Below are positions 35,920 through 44,166 of a DNA stretch of 64,000 nt, piece by piece. The notes beneath the pieces were generated by a model. That model was not told where the DNA came from. It was given only the letters and a program-made list of their open reading frames with translations, and ran no database searches. Position 1 is the first letter of the stretch. Each line of letters opens with the position of its first letter. A program made the position numbers and the translations under genes. This stretch comes from JAPKYZ01 sp033763835 (GTDB taxonomy: Bacteria; Acidobacteriota; Terriglobia; Bryobacterales; Bryobacteraceae): assembly GCA_033763835.1 (NCBI GenBank), contig JANRJS010000017.1, positions 124,001-188,000 on the forward strand, read 5' to 3'.

Positions 35920-36849
35920 ATGCTGGCCGTTGCGTCCGTCGTCGATGAAATCCTGGAATTGAAGCAAGACCGCAAGGCGATCCTGCTCGCGCATCATTAC
36001 CAGGACTCGGAAATTCAAGAGCTGGCCGATTCGATCGGCGATTCGCTCGAACTCGCGCGCGCCGCGCAGAAATTCTCGGGCGACGTGATCGCATTTTGCG
36101 GAGTCTGGTTCATGGCCGAAACCGCGAAGGCGCTCAACCCTTCGCGCATCGTCGTCGTGCCCGACAAAGACGCGTCATGCTCGCTGGTCGAAAGCTGCTC
36201 CGCCGAACAGGTGCGCGCATACAAGGATCGTCACCCGGACCACGTCATCGTGTCTTACATCAACACGTCGCTCGCGGTGAAAGCGCTCTCCGACATCGTT
36301 TGCACGTCGCGCAACGCGGTGGACGTCGTGAACTCGATCCCCGCGGAGAAGCCGGTTCTGTTTCTCCCGGACATCAACCTCGGCAACTACGTCAAACGCC
36401 AAACCGGGCGCGAGAATATGACGATCTGGCAGGGCGCTTGCATCGTCCACGCGACGTTCCCCGCCCGCCGCCTGACGCAAGCCCGGCTGCGGCACCCCGG
36501 CGCGCTAGTCGCCTCGCATCCCGAGTGCCCGCAAGACGTGCTCGCCATGTCGGACTTTATCGGATCCACGTCCGCCATCATCGATTGGTGCGTCTCACAC
36601 CAGGGCACGGAGTTCATCGTCATGACGGAATCGGGCGTCGAGCATTCGCTAAAACGCCGCGCGCCGCACAAGACGTTTCATTTCGTCCCCAACGAAAACT
36701 GCAATTGCAGCGAGTGCCCGTACATGCGGATGAACACGCTCGAGAAGCTGCGCGACTGCCTGCGCGACCTACGCCCGCGCGTCGAACTCGACCCCGAGTT
36801 GATGGCGCAAGCCCGCAAGCCTATCGAGCGCATGCTGGCGCTGCGATGA
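35920..36849 (+). CDS. nadA: Quinolinate synthase A
   Basis: The protein has 309 aa from ATG 35920; an earlier in-frame ATG (35836) overlaps the small gene upstream and is unlikely. It condenses iminoaspartate with dihydroxyacetone phosphate to quinolinate in NAD synthesis. The HHYQ motif is at 25-28; the [4Fe-4S] ligands are Cys60 (AFCGVW), Cys174 (WQGAC) and one of the Cys in CNCSECPYM (261-266), most likely Cys263 or Cys266. nadB and nadC are not nearby. It overlaps moaA as ATGA. Confidence 0.95.
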   Translation: MLAVASVVDEILELKQDRKAILLAHHYQDSEIQELADSIGDSLELARAAQKFSGDVIAFCGVWFMAETAKALNPSRIVVVPDKDASCSLVESCSAEQVRAYKDRHPDHVIVSYINTSLAVKALSDIVCTSRNAVDVVNSIPAEKPVLFLPDINLGNYVKRQTGRENMTIWQGACIVHATFPARRLTQARLRHPGALVASHPECPQDVLAMSDFIGSTSAIIDWCVSHQGTEFIVMTESGVEHSLKRRAPHKTFHFVPNENCNCSECPYMRMNTLEKLRDCLRDLRPRVELDPELMAQARKPIERMLALR

Positions 36850-37853
36850 GTTCGTCTCCCGCGGATCGCCTGATCGACGGCTACGGTCGCCTGCACGACA
36901 ACCTGCGCATCTCGGTTACCGACAAGTGCAATATCCGGTGCTTCTATTGCATGCCGGAAGGGCCGATCGATTACATCGACCACCGCGACATTCTCCGCTA
37001 CGAGGAGATCGAGCGGTTTGTCCGTGTCGCAGCGAACCTCGGGGTGACGAAAATCCGGCTAACCGGCGGTGAGCCTTTAGTCCGCCGCGATCTGGACAAG
37101 TTGATCGCGATGCTCGCACGAGTGCCGGGCATCCGCGATATCGCGCTCACCACCAACGCCGTGCTGCTCGAAAAGCACGCCCAAGCGCTCTTCGACGCCG
37201 GGTTGCGGCGATTGAACGTTCACCTCGACACGCTCGACCGCGAGCGCTTCCGCCTCATCACCCGGCGCGACGATTTCGACCAAGTGATGCGCGGCATCGA
37301 CAAAGCGCAAGCGGTGGGATTCCCCACGATCAAGATCAACGCCGTCGCGGTGAAGAATCTCGTCGAACCGGACATCGTGCCTATGGCGCGGTTCGGGCGC
37401 GAGCGCGGCATCGAAATCCGCTACATCGAGTTCATGCCGCTCGACCATCAGGGCCTCTGGGAGCGCTCGAAGGTGCTGCTCGCCGACGACATGCTCGCAA
37501 TGCTGGCTCGCGAAATCGGTCCGCTCGATCCGATCCCCGACGCCGACTTGCGAGCGCCCGCCACCGAGTACCGCTTCCGCGACGGCATCGGGCGCATCGG
37601 CTTCATCTCGAGCGTCTCGAAACCGTTCTGCCTGAATTGCAACCGCATCCGGCTCACCTCCGACGGCAAGTTACGCTACTGCTTGTTCGCCATCGAGGAG
37701 ATGGACGTGCGCGGTCTCCTGCGCGACGGGTCGAGCGACAACGCGATCGCCGAAGCGATCCGCGCCAATGTTCGCGCCAAGTGGATCGGTCACGAAATCG
37801 GTAAGACGCAATTCGTCCCCCCGCCTCGCCCCATGCACTCGATCGGCGGCTAA
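36846..37853 (+). CDS. moaA: GTP 3',8-cyclase (molybdenum cofactor biosynthesis)
   Basis: The protein has 335 aa. A radical-SAM enzyme making the first molybdopterin intermediate from GTP. N-terminal cluster Cys28, Cys32 and Cys35 (CNIRCFYC); SAM-binding TGGEPL; second cluster Cys262, Cys265 and Cys279 (FCLNCNRIRL, RYCLF); C-terminal Gly-Gly, as the family requires. Coupled to nadA by ATGA, perhaps because both are iron-sulfur enzymes. Its stop shares the tetramer CTAA with the convergent regulator gene. Confidence 0.95.
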   Translation: MSSSPADRLIDGYGRLHDNLRISVTDKCNIRCFYCMPEGPIDYIDHRDILRYEEIERFVRVAANLGVTKIRLTGGEPLVRRDLDKLIAMLARVPGIRDIALTTNAVLLEKHAQALFDAGLRRLNVHLDTLDRERFRLITRRDDFDQVMRGIDKAQAVGFPTIKINAVAVKNLVEPDIVPMARFGRERGIEIRYIEFMPLDHQGLWERSKVLLADDMLAMLAREIGPLDPIPDADLRAPATEYRFRDGIGRIGFISSVSKPFCLNCNRIRLTSDGKLRYCLFAIEEMDVRGLLRDGSSDNAIAEAIRANVRAKWIGHEIGKTQFVPPPRPMHSIGG

Positions 37854-39046
37854 AGTTTCCGAAAGGCGACGATCGTCGTCTTAAGCGGTGTTTGATTCTT
37901 AACGGGCGCGCGCAAAACCACTTGAAAATCGCGAGTGTCGCCGACGCGTTCCGCGATCTGCTTGGCGAGCGACGCGGAAGTCACCGCCTGGCACCCGGCG
38001 AGCGCGCCTTCCCCGTCCGGGGATCCGATCAAGAACAATGCGCCTTGGCCGTCGCCGCCGGAGAGCCGAGTGACGACAACCGCCGTTTCCAATAACTCGC
38101 CGCCGGCGCGCACCGGTCGCCAATGACTCGGTTCGCCCGTTTTAGGCGCACGATTCGCGATTCCGTTTTCCCCGACTAAAAACGCCAAGCGATCTTCCAA
38201 GCGATCCAAATCCTTGATGTGGGCCACGGTTTTGGGAGAGCCGATCAGGATTACTCCTCGCGTCTTAATGTCCTCCCACGAAAGCTGCCCCGCGCGCCGG
38301 AATTCCAGCGACCGTCCCGACGCGGCGAGAAATCGGGCGATAGCTAGAGCCCCTTCCGTCTCGCCGTAACCCACATAAATCGGAGCTAACCGCGGCGACT
38401 CCGGGAGCGCCGGCCGAATTGCCGCGAACGCCTTGGAATCCGGCGCCTGCTCCACGCGATTGACGTTCCAATCCCGGAACACCAATTCGCCCGATTGCCA
38501 GAATAGATGCGGGCCCATACTAAGGACAGGCGAAGCGCCGGTCAGGAAAGGTCCCCACAACTTCGAAAGCGCGGGGTCTAGCGGCGGCCGGCCGCGTAGC
38601 GCTATCCACAAGAGCCCGCAAACGAGGACGAGTGCCAGCGCCGCCAGCGCTCCCCCGGCGGCCCATCGCCAATGCCCGGTTGGCGCGGGCGGGGGAGAAA
38701 CCGGTTCCGCGGCGCGCTCCGAAAACTCCACGCGAAACCCGCCTTTCGGCATGGCGACCAGAACCCGGTCGTCCGCGCCCTCGTTCCGGTAATATTCGTC
38801 GAGCTTGGTTCGCAAACGTCCCGCCTGAATCCGAACGGCGGCGTCCTTGCGTGGATCGTAATCGGTGCGCTTGCCGAGCGCCTCAATGCCTACGGTGTAT
38901 TCCTTGAGCGTTCCACCGTCTCCGGCAAGCGACCGCTCGGCCAAATAGTCCAGAAGATGCCGCAATTGGTCCGCGTGGCGAAAGGTTTCGCTATGCAGAA
39001 TGCGGTCGACCTGCGATCGTCCTGAAGTGGGAGCGGCGACTTGCAA
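37850..39046 (-). CDS. CadC-like membrane one-component regulator
   Basis: I chose TTG 39046 because TATAAT (39059-39054) lies 7 nt upstream and no better start precedes the domain. 398 aa: winged-helix DNA-binding domain (~10-110: SQVDRILHSETFRHADQLRH; DYDPRKDAAVRIQAGRLRTK; LVAMPKGGFRVEF), a Pro-rich linker, one membrane helix (~128-150: AAGGALAALALVLVCGLLWI) and a ~240-residue periplasmic domain (FRRAGQLSWEDIKTRGVILI; RLAFLVGENGIANRAPKTGE). It probably senses an external signal and binds DNA directly. It is divergent from an Oar-like receptor gene, its likely target. Confidence 0.83.
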   Translation of the reverse strand: MQVAAPTSGRSQVDRILHSETFRHADQLRHLLDYLAERSLAGDGGTLKEYTVGIEALGKRTDYDPRKDAAVRIQAGRLRTKLDEYYRNEGADDRVLVAMPKGGFRVEFSERAAEPVSPPPAPTGHWRWAAGGALAALALVLVCGLLWIALRGRPPLDPALSKLWGPFLTGASPVLSMGPHLFWQSGELVFRDWNVNRVEQAPDSKAFAAIRPALPESPRLAPIYVGYGETEGALAIARFLAASGRSLEFRRAGQLSWEDIKTRGVILIGSPKTVAHIKDLDRLEDRLAFLVGENGIANRAPKTGEPSHWRPVRAGGELLETAVVVTRLSGGDGQGALFLIGSPDGEGALAGCQAVTSASLAKQIAERVGDTRDFQVVLRAPVKNQTPLKTTIVAFRKL

Positions 39047-39154
39047 CGCCTTGATTATATGAAGCCCGCTCCGCGTTACCAACAGGTATCTAACCGTCTG
39101 GAGACCCCAAGCCGCTTGCCGCCGGACCGCGAAGGGCATACTGTTTGGGGCACG
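39047..39154. promoter_or_regulatory. Divergent promoter region of the regulator and the Oar-like receptor
   Basis: 108 nt between the two starts. Minus strand: TATAAT at 39059-39054, 7 nt before TTG 39046. Plus strand: CATACT/TACTGT at 39137-39144, 10-12 nt before ATG 39155. A regulator binding here could control both genes. Confidence 0.5.
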
Positions 39155-42100
39155 ATGCTTCGCCAAGTCTTGCGCGCTCTGTCCTTATGTGCGGTACCCG
39201 CTTTGCTCCTCGCTCAAAGCGCGGGAACCGGTTCGATCACCGGAATCGTTTCCGATTCCTCCGGCGCGGTTCTGCCCGGAACGAAGATCGCCGTGAAGAA
39301 CTTAGACACCGGCGTCGTCGGCCAGACCCTGACGAATGACACCGGAAACTACGTGGTGCAGAATCTTCTGCCAGGCGCCTATGAATTAACGGCCAGCGTC
39401 CAGGGCTTCAAGACCTACGTGTCTACGAATCTGCGCGTACAAGTCGGCCAAATCCTGCGCATCGATCCCATGATGGCCGTGGGCGATGTCGCGGAATCGA
39501 TCGCGGTCACCGCCGCCCCGCCCCTGGTGCAGACCGAGACCGGCGCGCTGGGGCAGACGATCGACAACCGGCAGATCGTGCAGTTACCCCTGAACGGCCG
39601 CAACATTTTCGGGTTAGTGGCGTTAACGCCCGGTGCGGCCCCCGATCAGTCGGGGAATACTCGCGTCAATGGCGCGCGCGCCCGCGGCAACGAATACATG
39701 ATCGACGGAGTGACTCAGGTGACGCCCGTTCATCGCGGCGGAACCGCGCTGCCGCCTCCGCCCGACGCTATCGAGGAGTTCAAGGTACTGAGCAATGGAT
39801 ACTCCGCCGAATACGGCAACGCTTCCGGCGGCACGGTAAACGCGGCCACCAAATCCGGTACGAACGAGTTCCATGGAACGCTTTGGGAGTTTCTGCGCAA
39901 CGACGCGCTCAACACCCGCAACTTTTTCGCCACTCCCGGTTCCCGTAACCCCGTTCTGCGCTACAACCAGTTCGGCGCGGCGGGCGGCGGACCCGTACTG
40001 ATCCCCAAGCTCTACAACGGCCGCAACCGGACGTTCTTCTTCGCCGATTATGACGGCCAACGCGTTCGCAATCAGAGCGTGTTTAACGTCACCGTGCCCA
40101 CCGCCGCTTCGCGGACGGGCGATCTCTCGCAGTTCCTCGGCGGCAACATCGGTACCGACGCCTTAGGCCGCGCCGTGCTGCAAGGGCAGGTGTACGATCC
40201 GGCGTCCGACCGCGTTGTGAATGGCGTCGCGGTGCGGGATCCGATCCCTGGAAACAATCTCGCGCCCCTGCGCTCCCGCTTCGATCCGGCGGCGCTGAAG
40301 CTGCTTGAGTTTTTCCCCGCGCCCACCGAAGCCGGGCTCGCCGCGCAGAACTTCCGCACGGCCTCCTCCACCGGCTCCGAGTACAACCGCTACGAGTTTC
40401 GCGGCGATCACAATTTCAACGCCAACCAGCGCGTCTTCGCGCGCTATTCGAAGTCGAAATCGATCGGCTTGGCCAATGTGCCCTTTCGCGGCGCGGGACT
40501 CGACGTTGACCAAAACGACAACGTGAACCAGAACCTCGCGGGCGCCTGGAACAGCGTCTGGAGCCCGTCGTTATTGAGCGAAACTCGCGTCGCTTTCTTG
40601 CAAATCAAGCCGACGCGCCTGCCGTATCTTTCGGGCCGCAACGTCGCGAAGGAAGTGGGGATTCCCAATATCGACACGTTCAACTATGGCTTGCCGATCG
40701 TCGACATCGCGGGCCTGCAAACCCTGGCGTTCAGCGGATCGGTCTTGCTCGAAGATCACCGCGCCTTCTCGATCATGGAGAACGTCACCCTTGTGAAGGG
40801 CCAGCACGCCATGAAGTTCGGCGGAGAGTGGCGGCGGTATCAGATTCAGAACCTGCAACCCGGCGCGCCGAACGGCAGTTTCAGCTTCCGCGCGTCTCAG
40901 ACGGCGCTGCCCGGCGCTTTCGAATCGCGCACCGGCAACGCCATTGGAAGTTTCCTCTTCGGGCAAGCGCAAGCGTTCTCCTATACGCAGTTCGACTACC
41001 TGCTCCTGGTGCAGCCCTCCACCTTCGCTGGGTACTTCCAGGACGATTGGAAGGTCTCGCGCCGTCTCACTTTGAACCTCGGCGTGCGCTACGACCTGAA
41101 CACGCGTAACCGGGAATCGCAGGACCGAAGCTCGACGCTCGATCTCGCGACGGGCCGCGTCCTCGCCGGAACGGCGAAGCCAAAGACCGCGCTCGACACT
41201 AATAACTTCGCGCCGCGCTTCGGGTTTGCGCTCGATCTTTCGGGCTCGCAGCGCACCGTGCTGCGCGGCGGTTACGGGATCTTCTACCAGCCGGTACAGG
41301 GCGGCGGGTCGAACGCCGGTCTCGCGAAGTTCCCCTTTACATTCGGTATCGGTAACTCTTCCACCGGCGTGACACCGATCACCACTTTGAGCCGCGGACC
41401 GGTTCTCATTCCTCAGTTCGATCTCAACGATCCGCGCTTGGGATTCGGCAATAACGTCGGCATCGAGCAGCCGAATCTCGCTCCCTACGTACAGCAGTGG
41501 AACCTCGGAGTCGAGCACTCGATTACTCGCGACACCCTCGTCGGCATCGCCTACGTCGGCAGCGCTTCGAAGAAGCTCGACACGGGCAACGGCGGATCGA
41601 CGCCCATTAATCAAGTGCGGATTGAAGACGTGCGGCGGGCCGCGCAGCAACAGAATACGCAAACACCCGACACGCAACCGCTGCGGCCTTATCCGCAATT
41701 CACCGGCGTGAACGCCTTCATGATGCGGTACGGCGATTCGAACTACCACTCGATGCAGGTGAAGATGGAACGCCGCTTCTCGAAAGGTTTGAGCGTACTC
41801 GCCAACTACACCTGGTCGAAATCGATCGACAACGGCAGCGAAGTATTTGGGTTCACCGGCGGATCGAACCCGCAGGACATCTACAACATCGCGGCGGAAC
41901 GCGCGGTGGCGGGCGGCGACGTGCCGCACCGGTTTGTCGCGGCGTACGTGCTTGAAATTCCGGTGGGGAAAGGGCGGCGGGTCAACGTCAACCGATTCTG
42001 GGACCTGCTGATCGGCGGCTTCCAGTTGAGCGGCATCACAACGTTCCAAAGCGGACGTCCCATCGACGTGACGCAGGCGGTGAACACCACGCGCACGTTC

Positions 42101-42472
42101 AACGCCCTGATGCGGCCCAACACGTTGGGCAATCCGGTCCTATCGCAAGACCAACAGCGGCTGGAACGGTTCTTCGACACGTCGCAATTCGCCGCCGCGT
42201 CGCCCCTGAGCTTCGGCACCTCGCCGCGCAATCCGGTCCGCGGACCGGGACTGTCGAACACGGATCTCGCGCTCGAAAAATTCTTCACCATCACCGAGCG
42301 GACGAACGTCGAGTTTCGCGCCGAGGCGTTCAACATGACGAATACCCCGCCCTACAACAATCCGAACGGCAGCTACAATCCCGGGCTGACGCTCGCGGCG
42401 CAAGGCTTCGGTCGGGTGACTTCGGCGGGTGCGGGCCGCACATTCCAACTGGCTTTGAAGTTCCGGTTCTAA
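39155..42472 (+). CDS. Oar-like TonB-dependent outer-membrane receptor
   Basis: The protein has 1105 aa. I chose ATG 39155 (MLRQVLRALSLCAVPALLLA, signal peptide); the frame is open further upstream but without a start signal. N-terminal carboxypeptidase-regulatory-like beta domain (GSITGIVSDSSGAVLPGTKI; DTGNYVVQNLLPGAYELTAS), a TonB plug (YMIDGVTQVTPVHRGGTALP; YSAEYGNASGGTVNAATKSG), then a long 22-strand-type barrel ending in the aromatic C-terminus FQLALKFRF. Likely imports a large substrate such as an oligosaccharide or peptide. Divergent from the CadC-like regulator. Confidence 0.93.
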   Translation: MLRQVLRALSLCAVPALLLAQSAGTGSITGIVSDSSGAVLPGTKIAVKNLDTGVVGQTLTNDTGNYVVQNLLPGAYELTASVQGFKTYVSTNLRVQVGQILRIDPMMAVGDVAESIAVTAAPPLVQTETGALGQTIDNRQIVQLPLNGRNIFGLVALTPGAAPDQSGNTRVNGARARGNEYMIDGVTQVTPVHRGGTALPPPPDAIEEFKVLSNGYSAEYGNASGGTVNAATKSGTNEFHGTLWEFLRNDALNTRNFFATPGSRNPVLRYNQFGAAGGGPVLIPKLYNGRNRTFFFADYDGQRVRNQSVFNVTVPTAASRTGDLSQFLGGNIGTDALGRAVLQGQVYDPASDRVVNGVAVRDPIPGNNLAPLRSRFDPAALKLLEFFPAPTEAGLAAQNFRTASSTGSEYNRYEFRGDHNFNANQRVFARYSKSKSIGLANVPFRGAGLDVDQNDNVNQNLAGAWNSVWSPSLLSETRVAFLQIKPTRLPYLSGRNVAKEVGIPNIDTFNYGLPIVDIAGLQTLAFSGSVLLEDHRAFSIMENVTLVKGQHAMKFGGEWRRYQIQNLQPGAPNGSFSFRASQTALPGAFESRTGNAIGSFLFGQAQAFSYTQFDYLLLVQPSTFAGYFQDDWKVSRRLTLNLGVRYDLNTRNRESQDRSSTLDLATGRVLAGTAKPKTALDTNNFAPRFGFALDLSGSQRTVLRGGYGIFYQPVQGGGSNAGLAKFPFTFGIGNSSTGVTPITTLSRGPVLIPQFDLNDPRLGFGNNVGIEQPNLAPYVQQWNLGVEHSITRDTLVGIAYVGSASKKLDTGNGGSTPINQVRIEDVRRAAQQQNTQTPDTQPLRPYPQFTGVNAFMMRYGDSNYHSMQVKMERRFSKGLSVLANYTWSKSIDNGSEVFGFTGGSNPQDIYNIAAERAVAGGDVPHRFVAAYVLEIPVGKGRRVNVNRFWDLLIGGFQLSGITTFQSGRPIDVTQAVNTTRTFNALMRPNTLGNPVLSQDQQRLERFFDTSQFAAASPLSFGTSPRNPVRGPGLSNTDLALEKFFTITERTNVEFRAEAFNMTNTPPYNNPNGSYNPGLTLAAQGFGRVTSAGAGRTFQLALKFRF

Positions 42473-42516
42473 CGGAACGGCCGGAGCGCGCGGCCATCCG
42501 CTAAAATCGGGAATTC

Positions 42517-44166
42517 ATGCGCATCGCGCTCGCGCAGATCGACACCACAGTGGGAGACTTCGCGGGCAACGCCGCGAAAATCCTCGATATGGCGCGCCGC
42601 GCCGCGGAACTCTCGGCCGACGTCGCCGTCTTTCCCGAACTGGCGCTCACCGGCTATCCGCCGCTCGACCTGATCGAGAAGCCGAGCTTTCTCGAACGAG
42701 CCGAGCAAGCGCTCGCCACCCTCACGCGAGATCTCGCCGGCGTCCGGACCTCGGTCGTCGCGGGCACTATCGCGCCCGCCGAGCGTTCGGCCGGCAAGCG
42801 CCTGGTGAACTCCGCCGTCGTCGTCGAGCGCGGCGCGATCGTCTTCCGGCAGGACAAGATGCTGCTGCCGACCTACGACGTGTTCGACGAAGCCCGTTAC
42901 TTTCAGCCCGCCGACAAGCAGCGTCTCACCGGAATCGCGGGCCGCAAAACGGCGCTCACCATTTGCGAGGACGCCTGGAACGACAAGCAATTCTGGGAGC
43001 GCCGCCTCTACCAGCGCGACCCGGTCGAAGAACTGGTCTCGGGCGGCGCGGAAGTCTTGATTAGCATTAACTCGTCGCCGTATCACATCGGCAAGCGCGC
43101 CCAGCGGCGAGATATTTTCGCCGCGGCGGCGCGGCGTTACAAGATTCCGGTCGTCTACGTGAATCAAGTCGGGGGCAACGATCAGTTGGTGTTCGACGGG
43201 TCCAGCTTCGCCCTCGACGCGCGCGGTAACCTCGCGGCCGCCGCGAAATCGTTCGCCGAGGATCTCGTGACGATCGACATCGACACCGGTCTCGGCCAAA
43301 AGCACGAAACGCATGCCGACGAATGCGAAGCGGTGTACGAAGCGCTGGTGCTCGGGACGCGCGACTACATCCGCAAGTGCGGATTTTCGAAAGTGCTCAT
43401 CGGCCTATCGGGCGGCGTCGATTCCTCGATCACCGCCGCCATCGCCGTCGAAGCCGTAGGCCGTGAGAACGTCACCGGCGTCGCCATGCCCGGCCCCTAT
43501 TCGAGCGATCACAGTCTGACCGACGCCCGTGCGCTCGCCGAAAATTTGGGCGTACGATTCGAGGTCGCGCCCATCCACGAAATGTACTCGGCCGCCGTCA
43601 AGAATCTCAGCGGATTGTTCGCGGGCGCGAAGCCGGACACGACGGAAGAGAACATCCAATCGCGCCTGCGCGGCATGACGCTAATGGCGCTATCGAACAA
43701 GTGGGGAGCGTTGGTTCTAACCACCGGCAATAAGAGCGAAATGGCGGTCGGCTACTGCACACTCTACGGCGACATGTGCGGCGGACTCGCTGTCATCAGC
43801 GACGTGCCGAAGACCATGGTCTACGAACTCTCGCGCGTCGCCAACCGGCGTCTGTCGAACGCGATTCCCGAAAGCGTGTTTACGAAGCCGCCGTCCGCCG
43901 AATTGCGCCCCGATCAGAAAGACACCGATTCCCTGCCCGAATACGAAGTACTCGACGCGATCTTGAAAGGCTATATCGAAGAATTGCGGGCGCCGTCGGA
44001 CATCGCCGAACGCTTGCAACTGGACCCCGCGCTGGTGCGCGACATCGTCAATAAAGTGGACCGCAACGAATACAAGAGACAACAGGCCGCCCCGGGCCTG
44101 AAGGTAACCACCAAGGCGTTCGGCATCGGGCGCCGCTTTCCGATCGCGCAGAGGTTCTCGGAATGA
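42517..44166 (+). CDS. nadE: Glutamine-dependent NAD+ synthetase
   Basis: The protein has 549 aa. The N-terminal nitrilase-type glutaminase has triad Glu41 (FPELALTGYPP), Lys114 (DKMLLPTYDVFDE) and Cys150 (TICEDAWN). The C-terminal synthetase has the ATP loop SGGVDSS near residue 295 and downstream signatures TTGNKSEMAVGYCTLYGDMC and LPEYEVLDAILKGYIEE. It amidates nicotinate adenine dinucleotide using glutamine. TAAAAT lies 9 nt before the ATG. Stop overlaps the next start as ATGA. Confidence 0.95.
   Translation: MRIALAQIDTTVGDFAGNAAKILDMARRAAELSADVAVFPELALTGYPPLDLIEKPSFLERAEQALATLTRDLAGVRTSVVAGTIAPAERSAGKRLVNSAVVVERGAIVFRQDKMLLPTYDVFDEARYFQPADKQRLTGIAGRKTALTICEDAWNDKQFWERRLYQRDPVEELVSGGAEVLISINSSPYHIGKRAQRRDIFAAAARRYKIPVVYVNQVGGNDQLVFDGSSFALDARGNLAAAAKSFAEDLVTIDIDTGLGQKHETHADECEAVYEALVLGTRDYIRKCGFSKVLIGLSGGVDSSITAAIAVEAVGRENVTGVAMPGPYSSDHSLTDARALAENLGVRFEVAPIHEMYSAAVKNLSGLFAGAKPDTTEENIQSRLRGMTLMALSNKWGALVLTTGNKSEMAVGYCTLYGDMCGGLAVISDVPKTMVYELSRVANRRLSNAIPESVFTKPPSAELRPDQKDTDSLPEYEVLDAILKGYIEELRAPSDIAERLQLDPALVRDIVNKVDRNEYKRQQAAPGLKVTTKAFGIGRRFPIAQRFSE

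Noticed and set aside
40571..42049. Minus-strand ORF of 492 codons opposite the Oar-like receptor
   Set aside because: Composition is typical of an antisense shadow; the plus strand encodes a complete TonB-dependent receptor.
42479..42495. GGCCG...CGGCC hairpin between the receptor gene and nadE
   Set aside because: Only a 5-bp stem with no T-run after it; overlaps the likely nadE promoter region. Not a convincing terminator.
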